NCBI GenBank assembly: GCA_018388625.1
Contig: CP074402.1
Coordinates: forward strand, 4,464,001-4,528,000
Length of the DNA stretch: 64,000 nucleotides
Direction of reading: 5' to 3'
DNA from: Nocardiopsis eucommiae
Lineage (GTDB): Bacteria; Actinomycetota; Actinomycetes; Streptosporangiales; Streptosporangiaceae
In this document: in pieces, positions 1-9,640 of the stretch
Position numbering within the stretch: position 1 is the first letter of the stretch
How the letters are laid out: the number at the start of each line of letters is the position of its first letter
The notes under the pieces: model-generated
Seen by the model: only the letters and a program-made list of their open reading frames with translations
Database searches by the model: none
What the model was told of the DNA's origin: nothing
Position numbers and translations under genes: made by a program

Positions 1-656
1 GGCGATGAGCAGCGACGACATGTTCGGCAGGATGTGGCGGAGGATGATCTTGTAGGGGGCACGCCCATGAAGCGGGCGGCGTGGATGTACTCGCGTTCGC
101 GCAGGGAGATGGTCAGACCACGGACCATCTTGGAGGTGACCATCCAGCTGAACGCGGCCAGCAGGACGACCAGGATGAGCCATCCGCCCTGACCGACGAA
201 GTGGCGGGACAGGATGGCGAGGATGACGAAGCTGGGCAGGACCAGGGCCAGGTTGGCGATCCAGGTGAGGGTGCGGTCGGTGATCCCGCCGAAGTAGCCG
301 GCGAAGGCACCGATGAGCGCCGCCATCACCGTGGAGATCGCGGCCACGAGGAGGCCGATGAGGAGCGACTTCTGGAGACCGGCCGTGGTCTGGGTGAAGA
401 TGTCCAGTCCGGTCCGGTTGGTGCCGAACCAGTGGTCGGGTGAGATGCCCTTGAGCAGGGCCCCGTAGTCGCGCTCTCCGACGTTCCACGGGCTGATCAT
501 CGGTCCGATGAGGGACAGCAGGACCAGCAGCACGAGGATCACGATGCCGACGATGACGCGCCGGGTGGAGATCAGCTGCCGGACGATGTCCTTGAGCCGG
601 CTGGGCGCGGGCGGCGAGGTGGGGACGTCCTGGGGCGTCTCTGTGGCGGTGGTCAT
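1..656 (-). CDS. dppC: Peptide/opine ABC transporter permease, DppC/OppC family (3' end outside window)
   Basis: Inner-membrane permease of a family-5 (oligopeptide, dipeptide or oligosaccharide) ABC importer, working with the DppB-like permease encoded just upstream. After a Pro-rich cytoplasmic N-terminus comes the first membrane helix (about residues 33-53), then the family pattern around 'HWFGTNRTGLD', and the EAA contact loop for the ATPase, 'REREYIHAARFMGVP'. The frame breaks in the G-run at 55-59; with one extra G it reads on as expected (YKIILRHILPN). The ATG at 656 has a GGAG 8 nt upstream. An ATG at 733, just after the dppB stop, is in another frame, but one missing C near 657 would join it and add about 26 residues. 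Substrate is unknown, as no binding protein is visible here. Confidence 0.85.
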   Translation of the reverse strand, partial: MTTATETPQDVPTSPPAPSRLKDIVRQLISTRRVIVGIVILVLLVLLSLIGPMISPWNVGERDYGALLKGISPDHWFGTNRTGLDIFTQTTAGLQKSLLIGLLVAAISTVMAALIGAFAGYFGGITDRTLTWIANLALVLPSFVILAILSRHFVGQGGWLILVVLLAAFSWMVTSKMVRGLTISLREREYIHAARFMGVPPTRSSSATSCRTCRRCSS

Positions 657-735
657 GGCGTGGTCTCCAACATGGCTGCTGCGGTGGCGTCCGGGAAGGG
701 CTCGCTGGTGCTGGTGGCGGGGCTGTTCGGCATCG

Positions 736-1716
736 TCACACCCGGACCCTCGGGTCGAGCCAGGCGTAGAGGATGTCCGAGAGGAACGACGCCGCCATGA
801 TGGTGACGGCCATGAACCAGGAGACCGCCGCGACCACGTGCACGTCCTGGCGCGCGATGGAGTCGATCAGCCAGGCGCCCATGCCGTGCCATCCGTAGAT
901 CTTCTCGGTGAAGGTCGACCCGGAGACGAGGGCGCCGAAGGTGAAGGTGAAGTAGGTGATGGTGGGGATCAGCGCGGTCCGGAGGGCGTGCTTGAACAGC
1001 GCCTTCCTTCGTGTGAGCCCCTTGGCCATCGCCGTGCGCACGAAGTCCGAGCCGAGCACGTCCAGCATCATGTTGCGCTGGTAGCGGGCGAAGGCGGCGA
1101 ACAGGGCGAGGGCGAGAACGAGGGTCGGCAGGATCGCGTGGTGCACGCGGTTGAGGAGGGTCTCCCAGAGATTCCCCTGGAAGCCCGCCGAGTACTCGCC
1201 GACGTACTTGAGGAAGGTGAACCCGAGGCCGTCGTTGATCGCCACCGCGAGGACCTGGATGACGATCGCGATCACGACGGTGGGGATCGAGAGCACGAAG
1301 AAGGAGGCTCCGGTGGCCGCCTTGTCGAAGGCCCGGTACTGGCGCACGGCCGCGTAGGCGCCGATCGCGATTCCCAGGGCGCTTCCGAGGAGGGTGGCGA
1401 CGGTGATGAGCCTCAGCGTGACCCCGGCCTTCAGCCACATCTGGGCGGTGACGTCACCGCCCTGGATGTTCTTTCCGAAGTCACCGGTGAGAACCCCGCT
1501 GATCCAGGTGACGTAGCGCTCGGCGAGCGGCGTCTGGTCGTTGAGGTTCAGTGAGTCCAGCTGGGTGTTGACGACCTCGGGCGGCGGCGGTGGCTGCATC
1601 TGCTCGAAGTAGACGCGCGGTTGAAGATTGGTGGCCGCGAGCAGGTACGCGAAACTCGTCGCGATGAAAATCAGCACGACGTAGTTCAGCAGCCGCCTGG
1701 CCAGGAACTTGCCCAA
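736..1716 (-). CDS. dppB: Peptide/opine ABC transporter permease, DppB/OppB family
   Basis: 326-residue inner-membrane permease, the first gene of the operon that continues into dppC. It has the short N-terminal amphipathic start and first helix (about residues 10-28), a periplasmic stretch with an unusual run of five prolines near residue 45, then five more hydrophobic segments. The EAA loop is 'GSDFVRTAMAKGLTRRKA', and it ends with the usual 'WLDPRVRV'. Length is normal for the family. The ATG at 1716 is the only in-frame start before the first helix. Its promoter should lie in the 600-bp gap upstream (1717-2323). Confident on family, unknown on substrate. Confidence 0.9.
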   Translation of the reverse strand: MGKFLARRLLNYVVLIFIATSFAYLLAATNLQPRVYFEQMQPPPPPEVVNTQLDSLNLNDQTPLAERYVTWISGVLTGDFGKNIQGGDVTAQMWLKAGVTLRLITVATLLGSALGIAIGAYAAVRQYRAFDKAATGASFFVLSIPTVVIAIVIQVLAVAINDGLGFTFLKYVGEYSAGFQGNLWETLLNRVHHAILPTLVLALALFAAFARYQRNMMLDVLGSDFVRTAMAKGLTRRKALFKHALRTALIPTITYFTFTFGALVSGSTFTEKIYGWHGMGAWLIDSIARQDVHVVAAVSWFMAVTIMAASFLSDILYAWLDPRVRV

Positions 1717-2323
1717 AACTATCTCCGAACCTCACAGCCGAGCCCGGCGCTTGACCTGTCTTGATCTTTTGCGAGTCGCCGGCACGGGGAGTGACACGGG
1801 TCGGGCAAGGTTCGTGCGCTCCGGCCGGTTAGCCCGGGTAAGCGCGCAAGCTCTGCCGACACCGCGGGGTCACCCCCAGTGACTACCGAAACACACTGGC
1901 ATCCGGTTCACGGTCAGTGACCGGAATGTCAAGATTGTGGGGGACCACGAGACACTTGCTGGTAACCACCGCATCAAGAAAGGACAACGGTGGCAATGTG
2001 GGCAGCAAGTTCGCATGCAATTGTCAAGTCTGACACGCAAAGTAGCGGTTCAACTCCAGAGTGCCATGAATACCCCTTGAGCTGGGACTATGGAAGGCTG
2101 GAGCGCCGCATGCGTAAACGTCGTTTACAGAAAATCGCCCCTCCTCGACGATTCACCACGGTGACGGACGGCGTTTGCCGGATCCCGAGAAAGACCTTCC
2201 CTCCCACCCTGGACGAGACCGGACCGCCAGGTCCGCATATTACCGTGAGTCACGAAAATCGTGATTTCCGGCAACCGGAGATCCCCCCGGAGGCGCGGAA
2301 CGCGTCACCGTACGTAACACGCG
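1717..2323. promoter_or_regulatory. Intergenic region, lower G+C, with several palindromes
   Basis: No convincing gene is present: the open frames here lack actinomycete codon bias. The G+C is visibly lower than the flanks, as expected of a promoter region for the dppBC operon. Three short palindromes stand out: CGGTCA-G-TGACCG at 1911-1923, GTAAACG-T-CGTTTAC at 2114-2128, and TCACGA-AAA-TCGTGA at 2250-2264. They are candidate repressor sites; I cannot assign a regulator. Confidence 0.5.
2114..2128. promoter_or_regulatory. Perfect 15-bp palindrome, possible operator
   Basis: GTAAACG-T-CGTTTAC is a perfect 7-1-7 dyad in A+T-richer sequence between dppB and the MftF-like gene. Size and symmetry suit a dimeric HTH repressor such as LacI, GntR or TetR type. 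It lies about 400 bp upstream of dppB, so its target is unclear. Confidence 0.35.
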
Positions 2324-3927
2324 TTAACACGGACTAAGCACCGCACCCGGTCCGGGCTTACGAACCGAGCCCTCCGGACCCTCTTCCACCTGCAACGATT
2401 CAAGTGATGAGGCCGACACCGGCGGACGGAAACGCGGTACCAACGGAGCCGGGGAACCGGAACGGACGACACCCCACCAAGTGCCCAGTGAGCGCGCCGC
2501 GTCACCGGCGACGGCCAGGCCGGTCCACGCCAGGGGCCCACCGGGGCCACACCGTGGTGACGCCGCCAGGAGAGCAGGTGCGGAAGGGTCAGCGCCGCGG
2601 CGGCCACCAGCGCTCGACGCCCCGGACGTCCGCGTCTCGGGGAACCGGCCCCGCGTGGGCCCCGGGCGGGCCCGCCGGCCGACCGCTCCCGCGACCAGAG
2701 CACCGCCCCGCCGACCGCCACCGCAGCCACCAGCGGCCAGTGCGCGGTCCGCGCGAACCGTGCCCCGGTCCGCGCCGTGTGGGCGAGGTCCACGACCACC
2801 GGCCGCACCGTGTCCTCCACCGGGACGCCGGAGCCCCGCGCGAGCCCCCGAGCGGTCACCACTCCCCGAGGGCGCTCACGGCCAGGCCCGCCAGGGGACG
2901 ACCGGACAGGGCCAGGCCCAGGCCGACCGCGCCGGACAGGGTCAGTTCGGGACCGGCGGCCCTCCGCCCGTGCCTCCGTGCCATCGGCCCGGCCACGGCA
3001 CCGACCTCGAACCGGGAGCGCAGGTAGGAACGCAGATCCGTGCCCGGTGTGGCGCGCACCCGCGACCGGGGCTCGTACCGCACCGACCACCCCCGCGCGG
3101 CCAGAAGCCACAGCAGGTCGACGTCGGCCGCGGCTCCCAAGGAGGGGTCGGGGTCGAGCAGGCCCCGACGCACGAACAGTGCGGGGACGGGTTCCGGGGA
3201 CGCCCCCGGGCCGTGGGTCGGAGCCGGAGCATGACGGCCGTGGCCCCAGGGCGGGATCGGCGCGGGGTCCGGCCCCCGATCGCTGTGGAGGGTGTTGAGG
3301 GAGGCGACGAGCATCCCCGGGGGACCGCTCCGTACGCGTTCGGACAGGACCCGGGGCACCACCGCGGCGACTCGGGGGTCCGCGAAGTGGGCGAGTGCCG
3401 TGGCGAGCCAGCCGGGAGCGGGTCGGGCACCGGCGTCGAGCAGGGCGACGACCGGGGCGTCGCAGACCCTGAGCGCGATCGCCCGGGCCCGGGCCCCGGT
3501 CAGGGGCCGGGCACCACGTGCAGGCCCCGGGCCCGGGCCACCCGCGCCCCCAGGCAGGTCGCTCCGACGACCACCGGCCTCAGGTCCGGGTGCTCGTACC
3601 GGAGCCGGTCCAGGGTCGCCTCCAGTCCGAGGTGGTCCCCGGCGCCGACCACGGCGACCTGCACACCGGGGACCGGGGTGCCGGAGGCGGGTCGGGGGTG
3701 GGCCAGTCCGGCCTCCAGCAGCGCCCGGGCGAGCCGACGCTCACCGTGCCGGTCGGGCGCGGCCCCGCTGAGCCAGCGGATGACCGAGCTGACGCCCTCG
3801 GGGGAAGGCGCAGGGCACTGGGCGGTGAACCGCCGACGAGGACGTGGCCCTCGTCCGTGAGCCGGACGGCGCGGTCGATCTCGACGCCGAGGCCCACGGG
3901 CAGGGGATCGGGGATGGGCGAGGCCAT
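2324..3927 (-). CDS. MftF-like family 2 glycosyltransferase, frame broken four times, catalytic motifs degenerate
   Basis: Read across four single-base gaps (G/C runs at 3800-3804, 3503-3506, 2864-2867 and 2533-2536), this encodes about 534 residues resembling mycofactocin-system glycosyltransferases. The N-terminus has 'LTDEGHVLVGGSPPSALRL', then 'LLEAGLAHPRP', a Rossmann-like GT2 core ('PGWLATALAHFADPRVAAV'), and a C-terminal 'ARSLGTWWGVV' segment as in MftF. MftF glycosylates the redox cofactor mycofactocin. Here the GT2 'DDGS' position and the DxD site ('LDSD' in the family) are replaced, the latter by 'LDAG', so the protein is probably not a normal transferase. No mftA-E genes lie nearby. 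It is either a pseudogene or a repurposed paralogue. The ATG at 3927 opens the first family-like stretch. Confidence 0.6.
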
Positions 3928-4559
3928 GACTCCCACCCTCTCGGGTGATCCACGGCACGCGCAAGACCGAAGCAAGTAGCAAAATTCGGGAGGTCTTCAC
4001 CAAATCGTTATTCACTCTTGAACCCGCGCAGGGGTACGCATCCCCGTCGATATTCGGTCCCCGTCGAGCCCACCCACTCGACCGGAACCCTCTTTGGGCA
4101 GCTCAGAGGGGGTTACCCTGTCCGGACCAGGTCGGCTGGGTCGTCAAGGAGGCACGGAGCGTATGCTGAGCGCGAGTAGGCCCTTCAGTGTCGTAGGGCA
4201 CACCCCACCGCACACATGACCATCCGCCACGGCCGACCCCCGGCCACGCCACCGTCCCGTGTGAAGCCCCGCGGCTTCTCCCCCACCGCGCGCCGCCCTC
4301 GTGCCGTGTCCCCAACGGCACCGAGCCGTGTCCCTCCCTGCCCCCGGGGGCTTCTTCGCCCCGTGTCTGCACCCAGCGCCGTGACCCGTTCCGGGCATGG
4401 ACGCGTCCAGGGCCAGGCGCCGTTTCGGCCCTGCCCGCGAACACACGTCCTCGGGGAGTGAACCCACTTGTGTGAGACCGCAGCCCCTCGTTCCGCGCCG
4501 ACGCCACCGCTCCCTACGGCGTCGGCCCCCTCCACCGTCCCCAACGCCCGGCCAGTCCC
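3928..4559. other. Intergenic region between divergent genes
   Basis: I see no supported gene. It must hold the promoters of the MftF-like gene (minus) and the ATPase (plus). A strong AAGGAGG motif at about 4147 precedes an ATG at 4163 that opens only 18 codons; this could be a leader peptide or chance. Sequence 3975-4060 is A+T-richer than its surroundings. Confidence 0.4.
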
Positions 4560-5021
4560 ATGGAAGAGTCCAGCAGCGCCCCGCCCACCACCGAGTGCCG
4601 ACACGTACGGCGGCGCTTCCCCGGCCTGCCCAGTCAGATCGCCTACGCGCGCAGGTTCGTCGCACGTCAGTTGGCGGTCTCGCCGGAGGTCACCACCGCG
4701 ACGCTGTTGACCAGCGAACTCGCCACCAACGCCATCACGCACAGCGACTCGGGGCGTGCCACCGGGAAGTTCGAGGTGTGCGTGCGGCACGCGCCCGGAT
4801 GGGCCCGGGTGGAGGTCCGCGACCTCGGCAGCACGACGGAGGCGCCCGCGCCCCAGCACCGGGACCCCTACGACACGGCCGAACACGGCCGGGGTCTGGA
4901 TCTGGTGGAGGCGCTCGCCAGTAAGTGGGGGACCGAACCACGCCGCGACGGCCGGGGCCGCCAGGTGTGGTTCGAGTTGGTGTGGGACGGCGACGACCGG
5001 GGATCAGACCAGCCCCGGTAG
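4560..5021 (+). CDS. ATP-binding anti-sigma-factor-type protein (HATPase_c_2)
   Basis: 153-residue stand-alone histidine-kinase-type ATPase of the RsbW/SpoIIAB-like class that is highly expanded in actinomycetes. These proteins typically bind and inhibit sigma factors or regulate anti-anti-sigma factors, without a phosphoacceptor domain. Visible motifs are an N-box 'SELATNAITHS' (about residues 53-63), a G1-like 'VEVRDLGS' (about 84-91) and a G2-like 'HGRGLDLVEALASKWG' (about 110-125). The ATG at 4560 gives the normal length. No sigma factor or antagonist is adjacent, so the partner is unknown. Confidence 0.8.
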   Translation: MEESSSAPPTTECRHVRRRFPGLPSQIAYARRFVARQLAVSPEVTTATLLTSELATNAITHSDSGRATGKFEVCVRHAPGWARVEVRDLGSTTEAPAPQHRDPYDTAEHGRGLDLVEALASKWGTEPRRDGRGRQVWFELVWDGDDRGSDQPR

Positions 5022-5098
5022 AGGGGCCGACGCGGTCCGGAGCGGGGCGTTTCCGGTCGTGAGGTCCGTGCGTCGCCGTGCCGGGGACGTGTGCGGTC

Positions 5099-5278
5099 CT
5101 ACTCCTCGGCCGTGGTCGGAGCGGCACCCTTGGGGTCCGCGGTGGTCGCACCGGTGTCCGTGGCGGGCAGCCGGTAGCGCTCGTAGAGTTCGCGCGCGTA
5201 GTCCTTGGCCTCCTGGGAGGGCTCGTCACCGAGTTCGTCGCGGACGAGGTCGTCCAGGCTCTTCTTCGAATCATCCAT
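5099..5278 (-). CDS. Small acidic hypothetical protein
   Basis: About 59 residues starting MDDSKKSLDDLVRDELG, highly charged, with a helical N-terminal half and a Thr/Ala-rich tail. It has typical high-GC codon use. It sits alone between the convergent ATPase and the RND exporter terminator. I do not recognise the family. An upstream start at 5314 would add 12 residues, but they look non-coding. Cytoplasmic, function unknown. Confidence 0.55.
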   Translation of the reverse strand: MDDSKKSLDDLVRDELGDEPSQEAKDYARELYERYRLPATDTGATTADPKGAAPTTAEE

Positions 5279-5427
5279 GTGAGGAAGCCTGCCTGGACTG
5301 CGCGGATAGCACAAATCGACATACCGGTGACACAGAGGAAGGGCCCTGGATCCCCTGATTCACAGGGCTTCCCGGTCCGTGGACGACTTCGGGCCCCACC
5401 CGCCCCCGGTGCCTCCGGGGACACGGA

Positions 5428-5466
5428 GGAGGGTGCCCCGCACACGGCTCGTGCGGGACACCCTCC
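5428..5466 (-). terminator. Hairpin downstream of the RND exporter gene
   Basis: 16-bp stem (5428-5443 with 5451-5466) with one mismatch and a 7-nt loop, 20 bp after the exporter stop codon. G+C-rich and without a clear T-tract, as is common for actinomycete terminators. Confidence 0.65.
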
Positions 5467-5485
5467 CGTGGTTCGGGCGCCGGAG

Positions 5486-8400
5486 CTAGCCTCCGGTGAC
5501 CGTGTCCCGCTTCTCCGGGACCTCGCCCGTGTCGCCCTCGGTCGTCGAGCCGTCGTCGGCGGTCGGGGACTCGGCTCGGGCCCGGCGCTTGGCACGGCGC
5601 CGCTCCCGGCGGGCCGCCGCCCTGTCCTCACGGCGCTGACGGCGCACCTCCACCAGCTGGTAGAGGACCGGGACCAGGATCAGGGTGAGCAGGGTCGAGG
5701 TGACCAGGCCGCCGATCACCACGAGGGCGACCGGGGCGGACACGAAGGCGCCGCCGCCCGCCAGCCCCGTGGCCATCGGGACGAGCGCGGCGATGGTGCC
5801 GACCGCGGTCATCAGGATGGGGCGCAGGCGGTGCCGGGAGCCCTCGACGATGGCCTCGCTGAGGTCCATCCCCTTCTTCCGGTTCTGGTTGATCAGGTCC
5901 ATCAGCACGATGGCGTTGGTGATCACGATGCCGATCAGCATCAGCATGCCGATCAGGGCCGCCGCGCCGATCGGGGTGCCGGTCAGCATCAGCAGACCCA
6001 GCGAACCGGTGGCGGCGAACGGGACCGAGACCAGCAGCATGAGCGGCTGCATCAGGCTCTTGAACGTCGCGACCATGATCAGGTAGCAGATGATGATCGC
6101 GGCGAGCAGCGCCAGACCCAGCTGGGCGAAGCCCTCCGTCTGGTCCTGGCTGACGCCGCCGAGGCTGGCGGTGGCGCCCGAGGGCAGGTCCATGCCGTCC
6201 AGCGCCTCAGTGATCGCGAGGCTGACCCCGCCGAGGTCGGAGGCGGTGGGGTTGGCCGACACCGTGGTGCTGGTGACGCCGTCGATGCGGGTGAGCTCCG
6301 GCGGCTGCTCGACCTCGGAGACCTCGGCCACGTCGGCGAGCTCGATCTCCTGCCCGGTGGGCGTGACGATCGGCAGCTCCCTGAGCTCGGCCACGGTGCC
6401 CGGCGCGTCCTGGACCAGGACGACGACGTCGCGGCGGATGTGCTCGATGGTGGCGTCACCGACGTCGCGGCCGTTGAAGGCAGCGGAGACGGTCTGGCCG
6501 ACCATGGTCTCGTCGAGACCGTACTCGGCGGCCTCCTCGCCGTCGACGTGCACCTCAAGCGCGGGCTGCGACTCGGAGATGCCGCTGGTGACGTCGTCCG
6601 CGCCGTCGATGCCGCGCAGTTCGTCCTCGATCATCCCGGCCGCCTCGACCAGGGTGTCCTGGTCCTCGGCGGTCACGCGGACCTCGATACCGGAGCCGCC
6701 CATACCGCCCGTGGAGTCCAGGCGCGGCTCGTACTCGGTGTCGAGTCCGGCGAAGGTGTCCCGCAGGACGTCGCGGTTGCGGATCTGGTCGGTGTCGGGG
6801 TCGGCGGTGATCGTGTAGTCGATCTGGTCGGCGGCACCGCCGCCCATCATCGGGTTGCCTCCGACGTTGACCTGGTAGGTCTCGATCCAGGCCATCCCGG
6901 CCAGGGCTTGCTCGACCTTGACGGCCTCGGCGTCGGCGGCCTCCAGGGACATGCCCGGTTCGAGCTCCTGGATGACCGTGTAGGTGTTCTCCTCGGCCTC
7001 GCCCAGCCAGTCCGTCTCGGAGTTCGCGGCCAGCACGGCGGTACCGGCGAAGATCGCCACCGAGGCGGCGAGCGTGACCACCGTGGCGGTCCTGCGCTTG
7101 GTGGTGATCCACCGGATGAGCGGCAGGTAGGCGCGCTGGAGCGGGGTGCGCCTCTCACGCTCGTGGGCCGCGCGCTGGATCTCCTCGCGGGTGGCGTCCC
7201 CGACCTCGGCGGGCCGCAGGAACCAGTAGCACAGGACCGGTGTGATGGTCAGGGCCACGAGCAGGGAGCCGGCCAGGGCCAGGCTGCTGGTGACCGCGAA
7301 GGGCATGAAGATCTCGCCGACCATGCCGCCGACGAACGCCAGCGGGAGGAACACGGCGATGGTGGCGAAGGACGAGGAGGCCACGGCGGTGGCGACCTCA
7401 CGGACACCGTCCTTGACGGCGGTCATCCGTTCCTTGCCGTAGTCCATGTGTCTGCGGATGTTCTCCAGCACCACGATGGAGTCGTCCACCACCCGGCCGA
7501 TCGCGATGGTGATCGCGGCGAGGGTGAGCATGTTCAGGGTGAACCCGAACGCCTGCATGCCGACGAAGGCCGCCAGGACCGACACCGGGATGGACACCGC
7601 CACCACGAGCGTGGAGCGGATGGACAGCATGAAGACCAGGATCACGATGACCGAGGCGACCAGGCCGTAGGCCCCGGCCTCGAACATGTCGGTGATCGAG
7701 TCGTTGATGAAGGGCGCCTGGTCGAAGACGACGCTCAGGGAGATGTCGTCACCGAGCAGGTCGGACTGTTCGTCGAGGACCTTCTGGACCCCGTCGGAGA
7801 TCTCGACGGTGTTGCCGTCCGGCGTCGCCATGACCATGAGCGCGACGCTGGGGTTGCCGTCCAGACGGGCGATGGAGGAGGACTCCTCCGTCACCATCTC
7901 GACGTCGGCCACCTCGGAGAGCTGCACCGGGGAGGGCGCGGGGGCGGGCGGGGCGCCGGGCATGGCGCTCGACGGGTCCGCGCCCTGGGAGGGCCGGATC
8001 CACACGTCCTCGATGTCGTCGAGGCTGGTGAGCTGGTCACCGGTGGTGACGCTCAGGCTGCGGCCGTCCTCGTCGATGCTGCCGCCCGCCATGAGCAGGC
8101 CGCTGGCCTCCAGCCCGTCGGCCAGGTCCTGGGTGGTGATCCCGGCGTCGGAGAGCTCGTCCTCGTCCGGGGTGACCTCGACGCGCTGGTCGGGAACGCC
8201 GGAGAGGCTGGCCGAGCGGACGCCGGGGACCGACTCCAGCTCGGGGATGAGCACGTTCTCGATGGAGGAGGCCATCGACTGCTCGTCGCCGTTCTCGGTG
8301 CTGGCGGCCAGCATCATCACCGGCATCATGTCCATGCTCAGGGCCATGACGGAGGTGGAGGCGTCGTCGGGGAGCATGCCGGAGATCTGGTCGACGGCGA

Positions 8401-8730
8401 CCTGGGTCTCGCGGACCAGGGCGTCCTGGTCACGGCCGTAGTCGAACTCCGCCATGATCTGCGCGGACCCGGTGGTGGAGGTCGAGGTGATGGTGTCGAC
8501 CCCTCCACTCCCTGGAGGGCCTGTTCGAGGGGTTCGGTGAGCTGTCCCTCGACCACCTGCGGGGTGGCGCCCTGGTACTGGGCGGAGACCATCACCATCG
8601 GCAGTGACATCTCGGGGAAGAGCTCACGCTTGGCCGACATCGCGGCGAGGACGCCGAAGAGCAGGACGGCCAGGGTGATGAGGAGGACCAGCGCCCGGTT
8701 GCCGAGCGACATGACCGAAAGCCGGTTCAC
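5486..8730 (-). CDS. RND superfamily efflux permease (AcrB/HAE1-like)
   Basis: About 1,081 residues after repairing one frame break (C-run 8500-8503). Proton-driven inner-membrane exporter of the resistance-nodulation-division superfamily. The N-terminus has one helix ('ALVLLITLAVLLFGVLA') and then the periplasmic-type porter domain with 'VVEGQLTEPLEQALQGVEG'. After it comes a helix bundle including 'LNMLTLAAITIAIGRVVDDSIVVLENI', the TM4-type segment with its proton-relay Asp pair. The second half repeats this plan. The C-terminus is a basic cytoplasmic tail followed by a Thr/Glu-rich end. The GTG at 8730 is preceded by GGAAGGGA 8 nt away. No membrane-fusion or outer-membrane partner is nearby, as expected for a monoderm. 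Substrate unknown. A likely activator site lies upstream at 9052-9090. Confidence 0.88.
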
Positions 8731-9268
8731 GGGTTCGTCCCTTCCACCGGGTGGGCGGTGCCCCGGGTGTGGGGGTGCTCCGCGCCGAGGGCCGTTGGGG
8801 CCTGTCTGGACATGAGAGGTGCTCGCTCCTAGCTCGCCGTGTGTGGGACGGCCGGACCCGGGTGTGCCGCGTTCGCTCGTCGAGCGCGCGCTCACCGGTG
8901 CGGTCTCGGTGCCGATCCGCGAGGACGTGGGTGTGGGGGATGCGGGGTGTTCGTCCGCCTGGTACGAGGCCCGCGAGGGGCTGCGCATCCGCCGGGCGCA
9001 CCACTCACCATACGTCGCGTTATATCGGAAGTTGGGCGGAACGAGGGAGGTTCAGGGATCTCTCAGGGACATGTCAGCCTTCTGTCAGGGTCCCACCCGA
9101 CCAAAGTTAGGGACATCATCAGAAAGTCGGAGGTCCCCCGCCCCGAAGTGGGTCTTCGCGCACTCCGAACTCACGCACCCCTGTAACGGACATCACACGG
9201 GACGTTCTGGCCCTCCGAAACCCCCGGAGGCGACTCGTGCCCGGCACCCGACGGCGCGGCGCGGTGAC
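8731..9268. other. Long leader/promoter region of the RND exporter gene
   Basis: No supported gene. The part next to the exporter (8731-9000) is G+C-rich without coding bias. The part 9000-9120 is A+T-richer and carries a -10-like TATAAC on the minus strand (complement of 9019-9024) plus four tandem TCAGGG-type repeats, annotated separately. Confidence 0.45.
9052..9090. promoter_or_regulatory. Four 11-bp-spaced TCAGGG repeats, probable OmpR-family response-regulator site
   Basis: TCAGGG at 9052, TCAGGG at 9063, TCAGCC at 9074 and TCAGGG at 9085: four copies at exactly 11-bp spacing, one helical turn. This is the classic arrangement for tandem binding by OmpR/PhoP-family regulators. On the minus strand the array ends about 28 bp before a TATAAC -10-like hexamer with no good -35, which suits activated transcription of the exporter. 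Confidence 0.55.
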
Positions 9269-9619
9269 TCAGACGACCGGCGCCTGTTCCCCTGGTTCTC
9301 CCTGGGAGTCCAGGGCCGCGTGGGGCTGCGTGGTGCCCCAGACGACGCCGAGGAGGTCCTCCAGCGCGTGAGCCAGGGACGCGTCGACGAGCTCGTAGCT
9401 GACCTGGCGACCGCGCGCCTGGGTCCGCACGAGTCCGCAGTCCCGGAGGCAGGCGAGGTGGTTGGAGACGTTCTGCCTGGTGAGGCCCAACCGGTCCGCC
9501 AGTCCGGCGGGGTAGTCGGCGCCCTCCAGCAGCGCCAGGAGGAGGCGGCAGCGGGTGGGGTCGGACAGGGCGCGGCCGAGACGCTGGATCGCGGAGAGGC
9601 GCTGCTCGGAGGTCAACAT
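9269..9619 (-). CDS. ArsR/SmtB-family metal-sensing repressor, CmtR-like
   Basis: About 116-residue winged-helix repressor. 'LGRALSDPTRCRLLLALLEG' and the recognition region 'GLTRQNVSNHLACLRDCGLV' closely match mycobacterial CmtR, a Cd/Pb sensor. The two cysteines of 'CLRDC' fall where CmtR's alpha-4 metal ligands lie. CmtR's third, C-terminal ligand Cys is not visible; the tail here has a His ('TTQPHAAL'), so metal preference may differ. It is divergently paired with a CDF metal exporter. The ATG at 9619 matches the CmtR start; an ATG at 9628 would add three residues. No clear ribosome site, so possibly leaderless. It likely represses the exporter and itself through the repeats at 9641-9671. 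Confidence 0.85.
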   Translation of the reverse strand: MLTSEQRLSAIQRLGRALSDPTRCRLLLALLEGADYPAGLADRLGLTRQNVSNHLACLRDCGLVRTQARGRQVSYELVDASLAHALEDLLGVVWGTTQPHAALDSQGEPGEQAPVV

Positions 9620-9640
9620 GAAAATCATTGTACATCGTTT

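Noticed and set aside
5078..8815. Very long plus-strand open frame (about 1,245 codons) opposite the RND exporter
   Set aside because: Composition is Gly/Asp/His/Arg-rich with no family motifs. It is the mirror frame of a high-GC gene; the minus strand has clear RND domains.
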